Shown piece by piece: positions 1-9,859 of a DNA stretch of 64,000 bases. The position numbers and the translations under genes were made by a program. Position 1 is the stretch's first letter; each line of letters starts with the position of its first letter. Location of the stretch: the NCBI GenBank assembly GCA_029215795.1, contig JARDYH010000001.1, forward strand, positions 400,743,154 to 400,807,153, written 5' to 3'. The DNA is from Anniella stebbinsi (lineage: Eukaryota; Chordata; Lepidosauria; Squamata; Anniellidae). The notes under the pieces are model-generated. The model saw only the letters and a list, made by a program, of their open reading frames with translations. It did not search any database and was not told where the DNA came from.

Positions 1-1749
1 GGGGAGTGCATACCGGAGTTGGGTGTTACTATTGAGAAGGCCACCTCTCTGGTTGCACCTTCCTTACTTCAGAGGGGTGAGAGGTGTGTCTAGAGAATTT
101 AGTAGCCAGGCAGAGAAATATAAAAGATAGTGGTCCTCCAAGAACCCAGGTCCCAAATTACATAGTAAACATGTCATAAATATATTTGCTTTGCCTATGC
201 TGGTGTTAACAGCAGTGTTTGCTGTGGAAAACACATAACGTCTAAAGAGGGGACAGGCAGGCAGGAATAGAGCAGTTTTTTTCTGTGACTCCCTGATTGT
301 GAAACACCTGTCTTTTAGAGGTATATCTAGGGCCAACATCTCAATAATTCCAGGTTACCTCCAGGTTAAAGCTGTTTGGTTTTCACAGGCATTTTAAATT
401 GGATTGTTTGTCTTACTTTATTAGCTGCCACTCAATGGCTTTGGTGGTTATACTTTGTATCTATATGACTATTTATAGTCATTGTACACTGCTGCAGTCT
501 CTGTAAGGATGAAGGGAAGCTTATGAATTCTTTTTCATACACCATAGTGGTGTAGCCATTTGTGGCTCCCTAACATGTTCTGAAGTGTTTGGGCACACCG
601 ATTTCTCTTTCACACACTCCATCCTCACTTTATCTTTCCTTGAGAGAAGCGTCTGGATTCCATGCAACAATCAAGTAACAGTTCCATGTTGATCATGGAA
701 CAACAAGAGAATATTGCCTGGGAGGGTCTGTTGTAGCAAAGTGAGAAGAGAGAGTGGCAGAACCTCACAGATCTGCCTCCTTTTAGAATAATTCATTCAT
801 ATAACTGAGGAAGAAAAATGTTCTGTTTTCCAAAAGGAACATCTTACATCCTTTTCAAAATCACTATAGTTGCTGGGCCAAAAAGGGAAAGTTGTGTTTG
901 AAAAGTTTATAAATACATGACAAATCACTGTGAAAAAAGCCATGTAATGATGTGTTTTCTGGATGAGGGAAGGAAAATTCCATAGTTTACCGACTTCACT
1001 GTGATTAAACTTAGAATGGCCAAGTTTCTTTTAAAACAAACACAAATCGAGTTTTTCCTCTAACAGGAGTCTGGGCTAAATAAAAAGACCCAGACAGATG
1101 TGCCAAGCAGAGGATTCCTCCTGCCCTGCCCTGCCCGCTTCCCTTTTGTATTTTCCACATTATGCTAGGAGAGGGGGGGACCACGAAGCCAGCACTTAAC
1201 CCCTTCAAAGAGCAAACAATGAGAATGCCATCCTCTTTGTGTGTGCTATGCCAGACTCCATAGAACGAGAGAAGTCAGCCCTGAGCTGAACTTGAAACAT
1301 GGGACCTATGTTTAATGTTATGGTCTGTCTGTCTGTCTCCCTCCTTTCAGTCTGTCGTCTGGCTTCCCCCCCCACACACACACACAAAACTCCTTAACAA
1401 GCCAAAAGAAATGGTGATGGTTGTGTTGTCTGTTGAACCTTGACTGTTGGATTCAGGCTTCACAGAAATGTTGGTGACACGATTCATTCTATTAAACAGG
1501 TTTCTATGCAGTTTTCTGGCAGGCCTCTTAACACAGGCTTGCAGCAGGGTTTCTCCGATGCCAAGGGAAGATAATGAAGAGGGATGCTGAGCTGTACTTA
1601 AGGGGACAGTGCACAATTAATTCACTTGCCATGAATACATTACTGGAGTGCTGCAGTGAGTTACTTTATGTTAGGATGTGAGCCGCTCTTGGATCTCAAC
1701 ATTTCACTTGTAGATCAGTGCCATGCAGTGTGGAGCGAGAAGCTTCTGA
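1..1749. other. No gene or confidently named repeat
   Basis: I see no exon-like reading frame or transposon end here. The only simple sequence is a short CT/GT-rich stretch near 1320-1390 that ends in an (AC)n run. Confidence 0.5.
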
Positions 1750-2094
1750 GGCTGCCTCTTCACGAGAGGTTTAATGCTCTTTGAAGTCTCATTAAAAAAT
1801 TAACCTCCACACCAGCGGAGCGCAAATGGGGCGTAGAGGCGCGTTATCTCTCTGATTATGCGCATTATCGAATGTGCGTTAAATCGCGAGTTTTATTTTG
1901 CTCCCTCCGTTAAAGCGCATTTTGACTGTGTGAATATGCGCTTATGCGCATTAACTACTTGTAAACCGCATTTTGGACATCCGGTAATGCGCTTCGCCGC
2001 CTCTCGTGCAGAGGGATTAGGCGGAAATGCGCTTCTGCAATTATGAGCATAATCGCCTAACCGGGCGCAAAAGTGAATCCTTGTAGAGGGGACC
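1750..2094 (+). mobile_element. MITE-A copy 1 (older), 345 bp
   Basis: Non-autonomous DNA transposon with terminal inverted repeats (GGCTGCCTCTTCACGAG at the left, TTGTAGAGGGGACC at the right) and an exact 3-bp target duplication, TGA at 1747-1749 and 2095-2097. The interior carries the family's repeated GCGCATTA/TAATGCGC motifs. It is clearly diverged from the two young copies and 10 bp shorter. Short open frames inside it are by-products of the motif and not a gene. Confidence 0.85.
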
Positions 2095-2110
2095 TGAGAC
2101 TAGCATCTTA

Positions 2111-2733
2111 GAGCTCCATCACACCAGTGATTTAGTGCACTCTCGCCATGCTAGGTGTGCGGATTTGCAGCATGGTACTCACAGGACACCGTGCCTGTCC
2201 TGCTGACACCCCGCTTCTTCCCCAGCCTTTCCTAGAATGCTAAAAGTCTGGATCATTTTCCCTAGGCACATTTAATGCGCCCAAAGTCTTTGTGTAGTTT
2301 TAAAGGAACTGGGAGCTTGAGTGGATTGCATCAGGTCCTGGCAGGGAAAACTGATCTCTCCCAGCAGCTGGCTCCAAGCCTCAATTTAAACCCAAACCTT
2401 GCATCCCAGGCTCGAAAGCATTTCTTAAAATCATACAATGCCCGAATCTCTGCAGAGACAGGATTGTACTCCCTCGATGCCCCCAATGAGCCAGACTAAA
2501 GGGTCGTTCCATTCTTGCCCAGGAGTCTGGTTGAAGTACTCATCTGACAGGACCTGACAGGTGGGAGAAAAAGAAGGGGAGGGGTGGAGTGGGGTGGGGT
2601 GGAGCGGAAGAGCAAACGAGCGAAAGAGCTGCTATTCAGGTGAATGGGATCATAAGCTTGACAACCTTTTGCCTCAGAGATTAAAAAAACCCGGAGGCAA
2701 ACTAGGGGGGCGGGATTAGGTGTGATGGAGGTC
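2111..2733 (+). mobile_element. MITE-D copy 1, about 620 bp
   Basis: Its ends read GAGCTCCATCACACC (left) and GGTGTGATGGAGGTC (right), an imperfect terminal inverted repeat. The body matches the reverse complement of 48402-49018 along its length; for example CCTTTCCTAGAAYGCTAAAA is shared. Flanking triplets are TTA and TAA, so the target duplication is imperfect here. It sits 16 bp beyond MITE-A copy 1. It does not match a family I can name. Confidence 0.7.
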
Positions 2734-2736
2734 TAA

Positions 2737-4911
2737 CATTAGGAAAGAAGATATGTGCATACATGGAAAGTCAACTCAAACCCAGAATCTCTACCCAGTT
2801 TGATTTAGGGAGGCTGTAGGGGAATTATTTCCTGTTCTAAATAGGGTGATCTTTTCAGAGTATGAGCAAAAACCAGCCTGCAATCTCAATCTGGTACCCA
2901 CTTATCCTGTCCTATAACCCCACAATCCTATGCCTACTCATAGGCTGCACTCCTATACCCACTGAACTGAATGAGTAGACATACATAGATTTGCACTGTT
3001 CAAAACAAAATTGTATGTATATTTGTGCGGCCCAAACTTTTCTACCCAAAGACAAAGTGAAGTGACGTAAGTCCCATTTCATTACAGGAACTCTAACCTC
3101 TCTTATTTAAACTTGCCTGTCCTGAATGAGTATGTGCTTTCACTTGTTCAGTGCTCCCCACTTCTGTGTGTGCACCCTCAAACTTGGATATCAAGCCCCA
3201 AACAACTTGAACACACTTCTGAAAATTCTACATAATTTTCAGTGCAGCATTGGTTTTTTGTTTTTGTACAAAATCTAACTGAACGTTGCCTCCTACTCTG
3301 CCTCCATGTTCTATGATCTACAGAAAGGCTGAGGAGCTCCAGCCTCGCTATAGATTGTTGGTAGTAATCTGTAGCTAAGAATCTAGCTTTTGAAAAGAAA
3401 CAGGAAACCATGTGGGAAACCGGTAGATGGGGATAGTACAAACTGATCTTGTTTGTCCCCTTGGGCGATTGCCCAGCCTTGCGGAAAGTTGAATAAATAG
3501 AATGAGAAAAATGTAAGTCAAGTAGCTTTTGCCTATTTGTTTCTTGTTTCTGTTCCACTGAGACTCTTTTGGTATGTAAAGAGCATTTATGTAAAATGCG
3601 TATGTAGCGAGGAGAAGAGGGTGTACCAGGGGAGGAGTTTATGGGCTCCGGTTGCTATTGTTCTGTTCTGTTTGGTGTCCATGCAATTTTGTCTCCAGGA
3701 TCTCACAATAATGACTCATTTGGTGAGCTACCCACAACACCAAAGCCTGGGAAAGCTCATTCATTCGCTTCTTAAAGACACATACACACATTTGCCAAGG
3801 AACAGTGGGACTGGATAGTCTAAGAGGTACATAGCAACGTTCTCACATAGCTCGAGTCAAACAACACCCAGTTTCTGATACCTCAGGTTCCCTTTCCACC
3901 ACTAGGGCAAGCATTGAGATTTGGCTGCCAGGGGCACAATCCAGGCCTATTTGTCCCTTGCACATCTAAACTTACAACTGCAGCATGTCTGGACTTCTAG
4001 CAACAAAGGCAAGGTGGGAGTGGAGGCAGTGGTGTATTCAGGCTATGTGCAGATCCATCTCTAATGTGCTCATAATGTACAATATTACAATAATGTAATA
4101 TTGGGGTTACTATTACCTTGTTGCCATTTCTGTCAAAAGTAGGTTTAGTTATAGTTTTGGCACTGGACAGAATCTGTTACCAAACTATAAAGTATGTGCC
4201 TAGATGGGCAATGAAGATAGGAGTGAATTCAGAGTCAATCTGGAGCTTCCTCCTTAGGCAAAACATCTGAGGAATAACAGGAAGGCAACAGTGTTGATAG
4301 TTCAATAGTGCAAGCAAAGTTTCGGCAGGAGGGGTTCACGCATCCTGACAATGAACAATGAAGGGACGCTCAAAGGGATAGTAATATAAGTACACTCGGG
4401 AGAATTGGCTGCATTGGATTGGGTTGGAGATGCGTATGTTTTTTCTCTTTGGGATATTCCTGACACCCATCCTCTCTGTCTCTCCTTTGCTGCCTAAGGA
4501 ACATTTGCTTCTGCCAAGTGAGAGCAGAAAAGAAAGAAAGAAAGAAAGAACATGCAAAGCTCCTTCTCCCCTAATCAGGTTGAGTAGGTTAATATTTTAT
4601 TTCACATTCTGATGAGACAGCTATTGTGTTTTATAGATGTTTTCACTACAATAATGTAAAGTAGTTAAGTTCTTATTGATTTGTATGTAGTCATCTTTAA
4701 TAGCGTTGTGTTTTTAGACCTCTGGGCCCTTTTCCTTTCTGAAATGCCACAAAGGCATCTCTGTGTGTGGGCGGGTGTACACGTCTGTGCGCATGCCTTC
4801 TTAGCCGATTAGCTTTAGACTGGTTCCACTTTAGCTCCCACAAAAGTCTGTTTTTTTCCACCCCTCCCACAGAACATCTGCACCAACATTCAGGCCTCTC
4901 TCCCATAATAA
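2737..4911. other. No gene; weak old repeat traces only
   Basis: No exon or clear transposon end was recognised. Around 2917-2990 there is weak similarity to a common amniote interspersed fragment (ATCCTATGC and related words). An (AAAG)n run lies near 4529-4550. Confidence 0.4.
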
Positions 4912-5054
4912 TATAAGAACATAAGAAGAGCCCTTCTGGATCAGACCAACAGTCAATCAAGTCCAGCATTCTGTTTACTCAGTGGCCAACCAGCGGCCTG
5001 TGGGAAACCCACATGCAGGACGTGACTGCAGCAGCACCCTCCCGTTCATGTTCC
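4912..5054 (-). mobile_element. CR1 LINE 3' fragment, part 1
   Basis: The sequence starts with the familiar AAGAACATAAGAAGAGCCC, followed by CTGGATCAGACC and AGTGGCCAACCAG, the reverse-complement 3' end of a CR1 family common in reptiles. The element resumes after inserted sequence (5055-5115) and MITE-A (5132-5486), at 5487. Only untranslated or terminal sequence is present. Confidence 0.8.
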
Positions 5055-5115
5055 CCAGCAGCTGCTGAGAGCTTCAGCTGTTGGGAGGTATAGAAATGTA
5101 ATAAATAAGTAAATG
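5055..5115 (+). mobile_element. Small SINE/LINE tail inserted in CR1
   Basis: GGGAGGTATAGAAATGTAAT followed by AATAAGTAAAT looks like the 3' tail of a reptile retroposon. It interrupts the CR1 sequence between CAGCAGCTG and ACTGCATCT. The family is not certain. Confidence 0.45.
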
Positions 5116-5131
5116 AGCACACTGCATCTAA

Positions 5132-5486
5132 GGCTGCTTCTACAAGAGGCATTTAAAGCTCTTTCAAGGCACATTAAAAAATTACCTCTACGAGAATGGA
5201 GTGCAAATCGGGCGTAGAGGCACGTTTTCTCTCCGATTATGCGCATTATTGAATGCACGTTAAATAGCGAGTTTTATTTTGCTCCGGACGTTAAAGCGCA
5301 TTTTGACTATGTGAACAAGCGATTCTCCGCATTAACTACTTGTAAAGCGCATTTGAAACAACCGGTAAGGTCACCAGTTGAGTGCGCAATTACCTCCTGC
5401 ATACAAGCATTTACGATAAAGCGCTTCAGCGATTATGCGCATAATCGGCTAACCAGGTGTCAAACGGAATCCATCTAGAGGGGTTC
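5132..5486 (+). mobile_element. MITE-A copy 2 (older), inserted in CR1
   Basis: 355 bp, with the family's ends and internal GCGCATTA-type motifs. It splits a CR1 element: the left flank ends CATCTAA and the right flank starts TGATACAGG, fitting an uninterrupted CR1 reading CATCTGATAC. The target duplication is therefore TGA, with one base changed on the left (TAA at 5129-5131, TGA at 5487-5489). Confidence 0.85.
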
Positions 5487-5715
5487 TGATACAGGAAGTA
5501 GCATATAGCCACCAGGATTAATAGCCATTGATAGGCTTATCCTCCATGAATTTGTCTAATCCCCTTTTAAAGCCATCCAAATTGATGGCTATCACAACGT
5601 TTTATGATAGCAAATTCCCAAATTATGTAGCCTTTCCTCATAAGAGAGTTGTTCCTGCCCTTTGACCATTTTTTTGCCTGTTTCTGCACTTTTCCCAATA
5701 TACCTTTTAGGTGCA
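5487..5715 (-). mobile_element. CR1 LINE 3' fragment, part 2
   Basis: Continuation of the CR1 at 4912-5054, with recognisable words TAGCCATTGATAGGCTTATC and CTCCATGAATTTGTCTAATC. The sequence fades out near 5715. Confidence 0.8.
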
Positions 5716-6699
5716 GTGAACAGAATACCGTATTCCAAATGTAGTCACAGTAAAGGTTAAGGAGTAAGATTAAAGAACCTGTAAATAAGTCCCTAACTTC
5801 ATCTGAAATCGCAAGGGGGATGCAGAAAGTCACAGTACTAAGCAAAATTAGGTGCACAGGTATCCTCCCCACAACCCAGACATCCTCTATCGTATTATTT
5901 TTTAAATTCCTCATTAATGAGGAAAGCCATTACTCCCATTCCTTATATGCACGGTGCGCATGTAGCAACTTGATAATCTGGTTGTCTTGGCCAACACAAC
6001 CGGCTGTTTTGCTAGACATTCTACCAGACACCTGCACCAGTTCTCCTGACCACTTGATAGGATGCTACAGAAAGTTTCCTGTGGGCATCTGTGCCGCCTT
6101 AGAATATCACCTTGCCAATTGATAAGGAGAATTTTACCACACAAGTGTAGCCATGTGGTAAAATAGTCATCTATAGCCACCTTTTATAAAAACAGAGTGG
6201 AAGCATTAAACATATAAAGTGAATTTATAAACCTGTATAATTATGTGGAGAGCATAATTAGGCTAAAAGGGCTAACTGACTTTGCTCTTCGTTGAGTGCA
6301 GAACCAGAAATCGTGGGCTTTTACCAGGAAAGCAAAATTAGGAAAACGTTGTATTGTAGGAAAGAGTACTCTAGGGAGCTTGAGGAGTCACCACTGTCAG
6401 ATGTTTTTAAGAAAAAAATGGTCCAAGGATATTTATGTAATTGCAATTCCAGTGGACTTGGCTATTTTATTCATTTTCCCAGTACAGAATGTGATCTGCA
6501 TGCTGTGGAAAGCATGTACCCCATAATAGGTGAAGTGTTGTGCAAGTTTGTTTGCGGCCTTTATTTACATCAAGTGCATGCTTTGGGAAGTAAATTTGTG
6601 CAAGTCCTTTTACACATTGCGGAATATTACTCTTCCCAATAAACAAAGAAGAATGGTGGTTACTCTTGGCCTTTTTGGGCAATTGCATTGGCTCAAGCC
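5716..6699. other. No gene or named repeat
   Basis: The open frames here are short and carry no recognisable domain. I see nothing further in this stretch. Confidence 0.4.
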
Positions 6700-6792
6700 C
6701 ATAAGCGTGCGCACAGGTGGTTCACCTGGTGCCCAGGCACCACCTAATGAAAAGTCCAGGAAAGGTGTGGCACGGAGAGAAGGGTGGGAAGC

Positions 6793-7239
6793 AGGCCGTG
6801 CGTTGTCTGAAGCTATGGAAAGTGCACAGATGGCCTACACTATTAGCATGACTAACATGCTAATAGCGTAGGCCACCTGCGCACTTTCCGGAGCTTCGGA
6901 CAATGTGTGGCCTCCTCTGCCCCCTCCCCCCGCACCTTTCACAGTATGAAAGGGTCTCTTAAGAGGCCCTTTCACACTGGGAAAGGTGGGAGGGGGTGGA
7001 GGAGGGGGCAGAGCAGGCCGTGCGTTCTCCAGAGCTCCGGAAAGCGTGGAGATCACCTAGCACCATTAGCGTGGCTGGGAGGATTCTCCCAGCCATGCTA
7101 ATGGCGTTAGGTGATCTCCACGCCACTAGAGAACACGCGGCCTGCTCTATCCCCCTCCCACCTTTCCCAGTATGAAACGGCCTCTTCAAGTGTTAAGAGA
7201 TCCTCTCATACTGGGAAAGGTGCTGGGGGGGGGGAACGG
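6793..7239. repeat. Array of four adjacent palindromes
   Basis: Imperfect palindromes are centred near 6852, 6961, 7080 and 7194. The first and third resemble each other (GCAGGCCGTGCGTT on one arm, CACTTTCCGGAGC-type words, apex around ATTAGC/GCTAAT). The second and fourth also resemble each other (arms with CACCTTTC.CAGTATGAAA and its complement). The pattern is a tandem duplication of a two-hairpin unit with a period of about 217 bp. Confidence 0.8.
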
Positions 7240-8012
7240 AGCAGTCACAGCTTACCTGCTCTCTCCTCTCCCCCAGTCTCGTGATACTTCAGGATGAGAC
7301 TTCTGACATTTCATCCCCATCTCGCGAGACTTGTGGGAGAGACGGGGTCTGAGTATGAGTGGCAAAAAAGAAGGAGGCAGCAGCAGCAGCAGCAGCGTGG
7401 GCCTGGGAGTAAGTAAGGCAGGGTGGGTGGGCAGCATGGGCAGGCAGAGGGCAGGGCATGTGGGTGGTCGAGCAGCGGGTGGCGGTCGAGCGAGCAAGCG
7501 AGCGGTGGATGAGCGAGTAGCGGGCAGGTCAGGTGGGCAGGCGGCGGGCAGCGCAGGTGGGCTGCTGGCAGCTGAGCAGCAGGAAGCCTAAGGATAAAGG
7601 TGCAAGGGGTGAGGTGGGGGCTCAAACTGCAGGCTCAAAGGAGTGGTTTTCTGCTTTGCACACAGAACCTCTTTCTAATTACCAGCCAATATGCTTCACT
7701 TTGCTTTTTTAAAAATGGATTTCTGCAGAAGCAAACAAATGTGGATTCAAAGGACACAGAGTTTTGTGTTTTGGATGTTCAGACTCCACCTCTGCTTATT
7801 GCTCCTATTTCTGCTTACCCAGGTGCCCAAGTCTCTTCACTTTCTTGCCAGTTCTTTTATATATTACCTGCAAGTATTTTCATGTATATATCAAAATGTA
7901 CAACGTTATGATGTATAACATATGACCCCGTGCCTTTTACAGCTACTCAATGTTCCTACTTAGCTTTTCAGACAAGGGAATAACTTTGGATCATTTCACT
8001 TGCATGTGTTGT

Positions 8013-8217
8013 AGATCACAAGCTGAATATGAGCCAACAGTGTGATGTGGCTGCAAAAAGAGCTAATGCTATTTTGAGATGCATTAATAGAGTATAACTT
8101 CCAAATTGCATGAGGTACTGGCTCCCCTTTATTTGGCACTGGTTAGGCCTTATCTTGAATATTGCATCCAGTTCTGGGCACCACACTTCAAGAGGGATGC
8201 ATACAACTTGGAGGCCT
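8013..8217 (+). mobile_element. CR1 LINE ORF2 C-terminal fragment
   Basis: Degenerate match to the CR1 segment that encodes the end of the reverse-transcriptase protein. Recognisable words include AACAGTGTGATGTGGCTGCA and CAGTTCTGGGCACCACA. The frame is broken. It lies inside the hAT element. Confidence 0.7.
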
Positions 8218-8589
8218 AAATCCAATTGCTATTCCTAACTAGAATAGACACAGTGAATCAATGGGAACTTGTTAAGTCCACACTTATCTAAGTTTCATTG
8301 CTTCAATGTGTTTGCTCTGGTGGGGACTAGCAATTGGACTGGTGATCTGATCTGTTTCTGTAATAGCCAGAAATGCAGAATGTGATACTGCTGGACCCAG
8401 AATTCAGCCACCTGAAAATCTGAGTTTTTCTTTTAAAAAAGGGAAGTGGTGATGTTGTAGTTCTGTCCCTTTCCCCCTTTTTCCAAGCTCTGACTGCATT
8501 TCACAATAGTAATGGTTTTGTTGTAGGATTCAGAGATGCTCAACGATATCATATTTTATTGACTTTTAGATTGTGGTTTACAATTCAGT

Positions 8590-8743
8590 AAATCAGACGT
8601 GTGACCAAGGTCACACACCCTTGGAGACGGTTATGTCAGGATGGGCACACATCCTTGGGGGATGGACATGTTAGAGTGGGCACGCCTCCTTGAGGGTCGA
8701 CTATGATGTCCTCCTTTTTGGTTTCCAAAATATGGACACCCTA
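8590..8743. mobile_element. Truncated hAT-type end (TAGGGTGACC family)
   Basis: Matches the right end of the larger element at 31160-34068: a GTGACCAAGG start, the GGGCAC/ATGTC repeats, then GGTTTCCAAAATATGG and a mutated end ACACCCTA. No partner left end lies nearby. Confidence 0.65.
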
Positions 8744-9629
8744 GTTAAATGGAATTTACTCCCAAGTTTACCTTAAAAAATCCCTGGGGGCACCACCTAA
8801 TGAAATGTGCTGCGCACGCTTATGCTCAAGCCACTCCAAATCGGACCTGTCAGAGTGAGTTTCTGGGCTACTGGTAACTGATGACATGGAAATAATATTT
8901 ATTTTATGGGGTCTCCTCTACAATCATTGCTGCTCTCCGGGAAATTTGGGGGAACTGTAATTCTATGAGAGGGGAGCTATAATAATCTCTAACAAATAAT
9001 TCTCAACATCCTCATCAAACTGAAATTCCTGGAATTTTTCAAAGGAAACAAGGTTGTTTAAACTGGTATAAAGCTGATATAATTTTATAATGTAGATTAG
9101 TTAAGTGTTCATCAAAGACAAAATTCACTGGATGGATTCTTTTTATGATAAGTTGAGGAGCAATGCCAACATTGTTACATAGAGTATAGTGATTTTTTTC
9201 CATTGTGTTTCAGTCTCTGTTCCTCTATGCCATCACTCTTCCTGTGCTGTTGTGTTGTAGTAGCTTTAATTAGTCTCCAGTGAACAGTCGGTGGACACAC
9301 TCTGGGGTTGTTTCCTTGAAAACCAGAGGTTAAGCTATGCTCAATTGTCAATCCCACATTCATTATCTCCAGCATAGATGGATGCAGGCCAAATCTCCAC
9401 AGAGTTAATGATAAAGTGTTGAGTCAAGGGCAAAGCAGAAACTACCTGCCAACAGTATATGCATTCAGATCTGTGGGTGTTTGGGCGTGGAAGCTGCTAA
9501 CATGGGCAATGACAGTTGAGAAAACCCATTCTTATACATTTCCCAGGAATTAAAGTTCTGGAAGGGTGGTTTTGTGTTGCTTTTATTACAACTAATAACA
9601 TGACCCCTAAGCATGTTGACTCTGACATA

Positions 9630-9690
9630 GGTCCCCCTGAGTTCTAGGGGTTTAGTTTCTAGTAGATATGCTTAGGATTGCAGCCTTCAT
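9630..9690 (+). repeat. Fragment of a common amniote interspersed repeat
   Basis: A degenerate copy of a widespread reptile fragment ending GCTTAGGATTGCAGCC. A reverse-strand relative lies at 33185-33240. Confidence 0.4.
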
Positions 9691-9740
9691 TTTCAAATAT
9701 TGTAAATAAGTTAACTATGTCACATTCTATGGCTTTAAGT

Positions 9741-9859
9741 GTAATCCACCTGGAAATTATCCTGTATAAGTCACATTGAAATGAAGGCACAGTAATGTTC
9801 TTGTGGAGCTGCCATTGCTTTCAATAGAGCTTGTGCAGGAGAAATTCCAGGTGGACTAT
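9741..9859. mobile_element. Short palindromic MITE, about 119 bp
   Basis: Left end GTAATCCACCTGGAAATTAT and right end AGGAGAAATTCCAGGTGGAC pair as an imperfect inverted repeat of about 24 bp. No clear target duplication is seen. Confidence 0.5.

Larger units (their letters stand above)
6700..8824. mobile_element. hAT-type non-autonomous element with palindrome array
   Basis: Ends read CATAAGCGTGCGCA at the left and TGCGCACGCTTATG at the right, an exact 14-bp terminal inverted repeat. The 8-bp flank CTCAAGCC is duplicated exactly (6692-6699 and 8825-8832), the hallmark of the hAT superfamily. No transposase frame is present. The left part is four back-to-back palindromes (6793-7239). The middle is GC-rich low-complexity sequence (7250-7600). 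The right part holds a CR1 piece (8013-8217) and a truncated second hAT end (about 8590-8743). It is a composite of nested insertions. Confidence 0.85.

Noticed and set aside
1858..2046. Similar open frames in MITE-A copies (1858-2046, 5239-5478, 12731-13021, 63404-63697) with a shared peptide starting MRI(I/F)E.
   Set aside because: They recur because the MITE itself recurs. The frames run past the element ends into unrelated DNA, start inside repeated GCGCATTA motifs and show no domain, so they are not a gene family.
7252..7625. Proline/leucine- and glycine-rich open frames over 7252-7625.
   Set aside because: They are low-complexity translations of GC-rich sequence on both strands inside a hAT element, with no domain or splice context.
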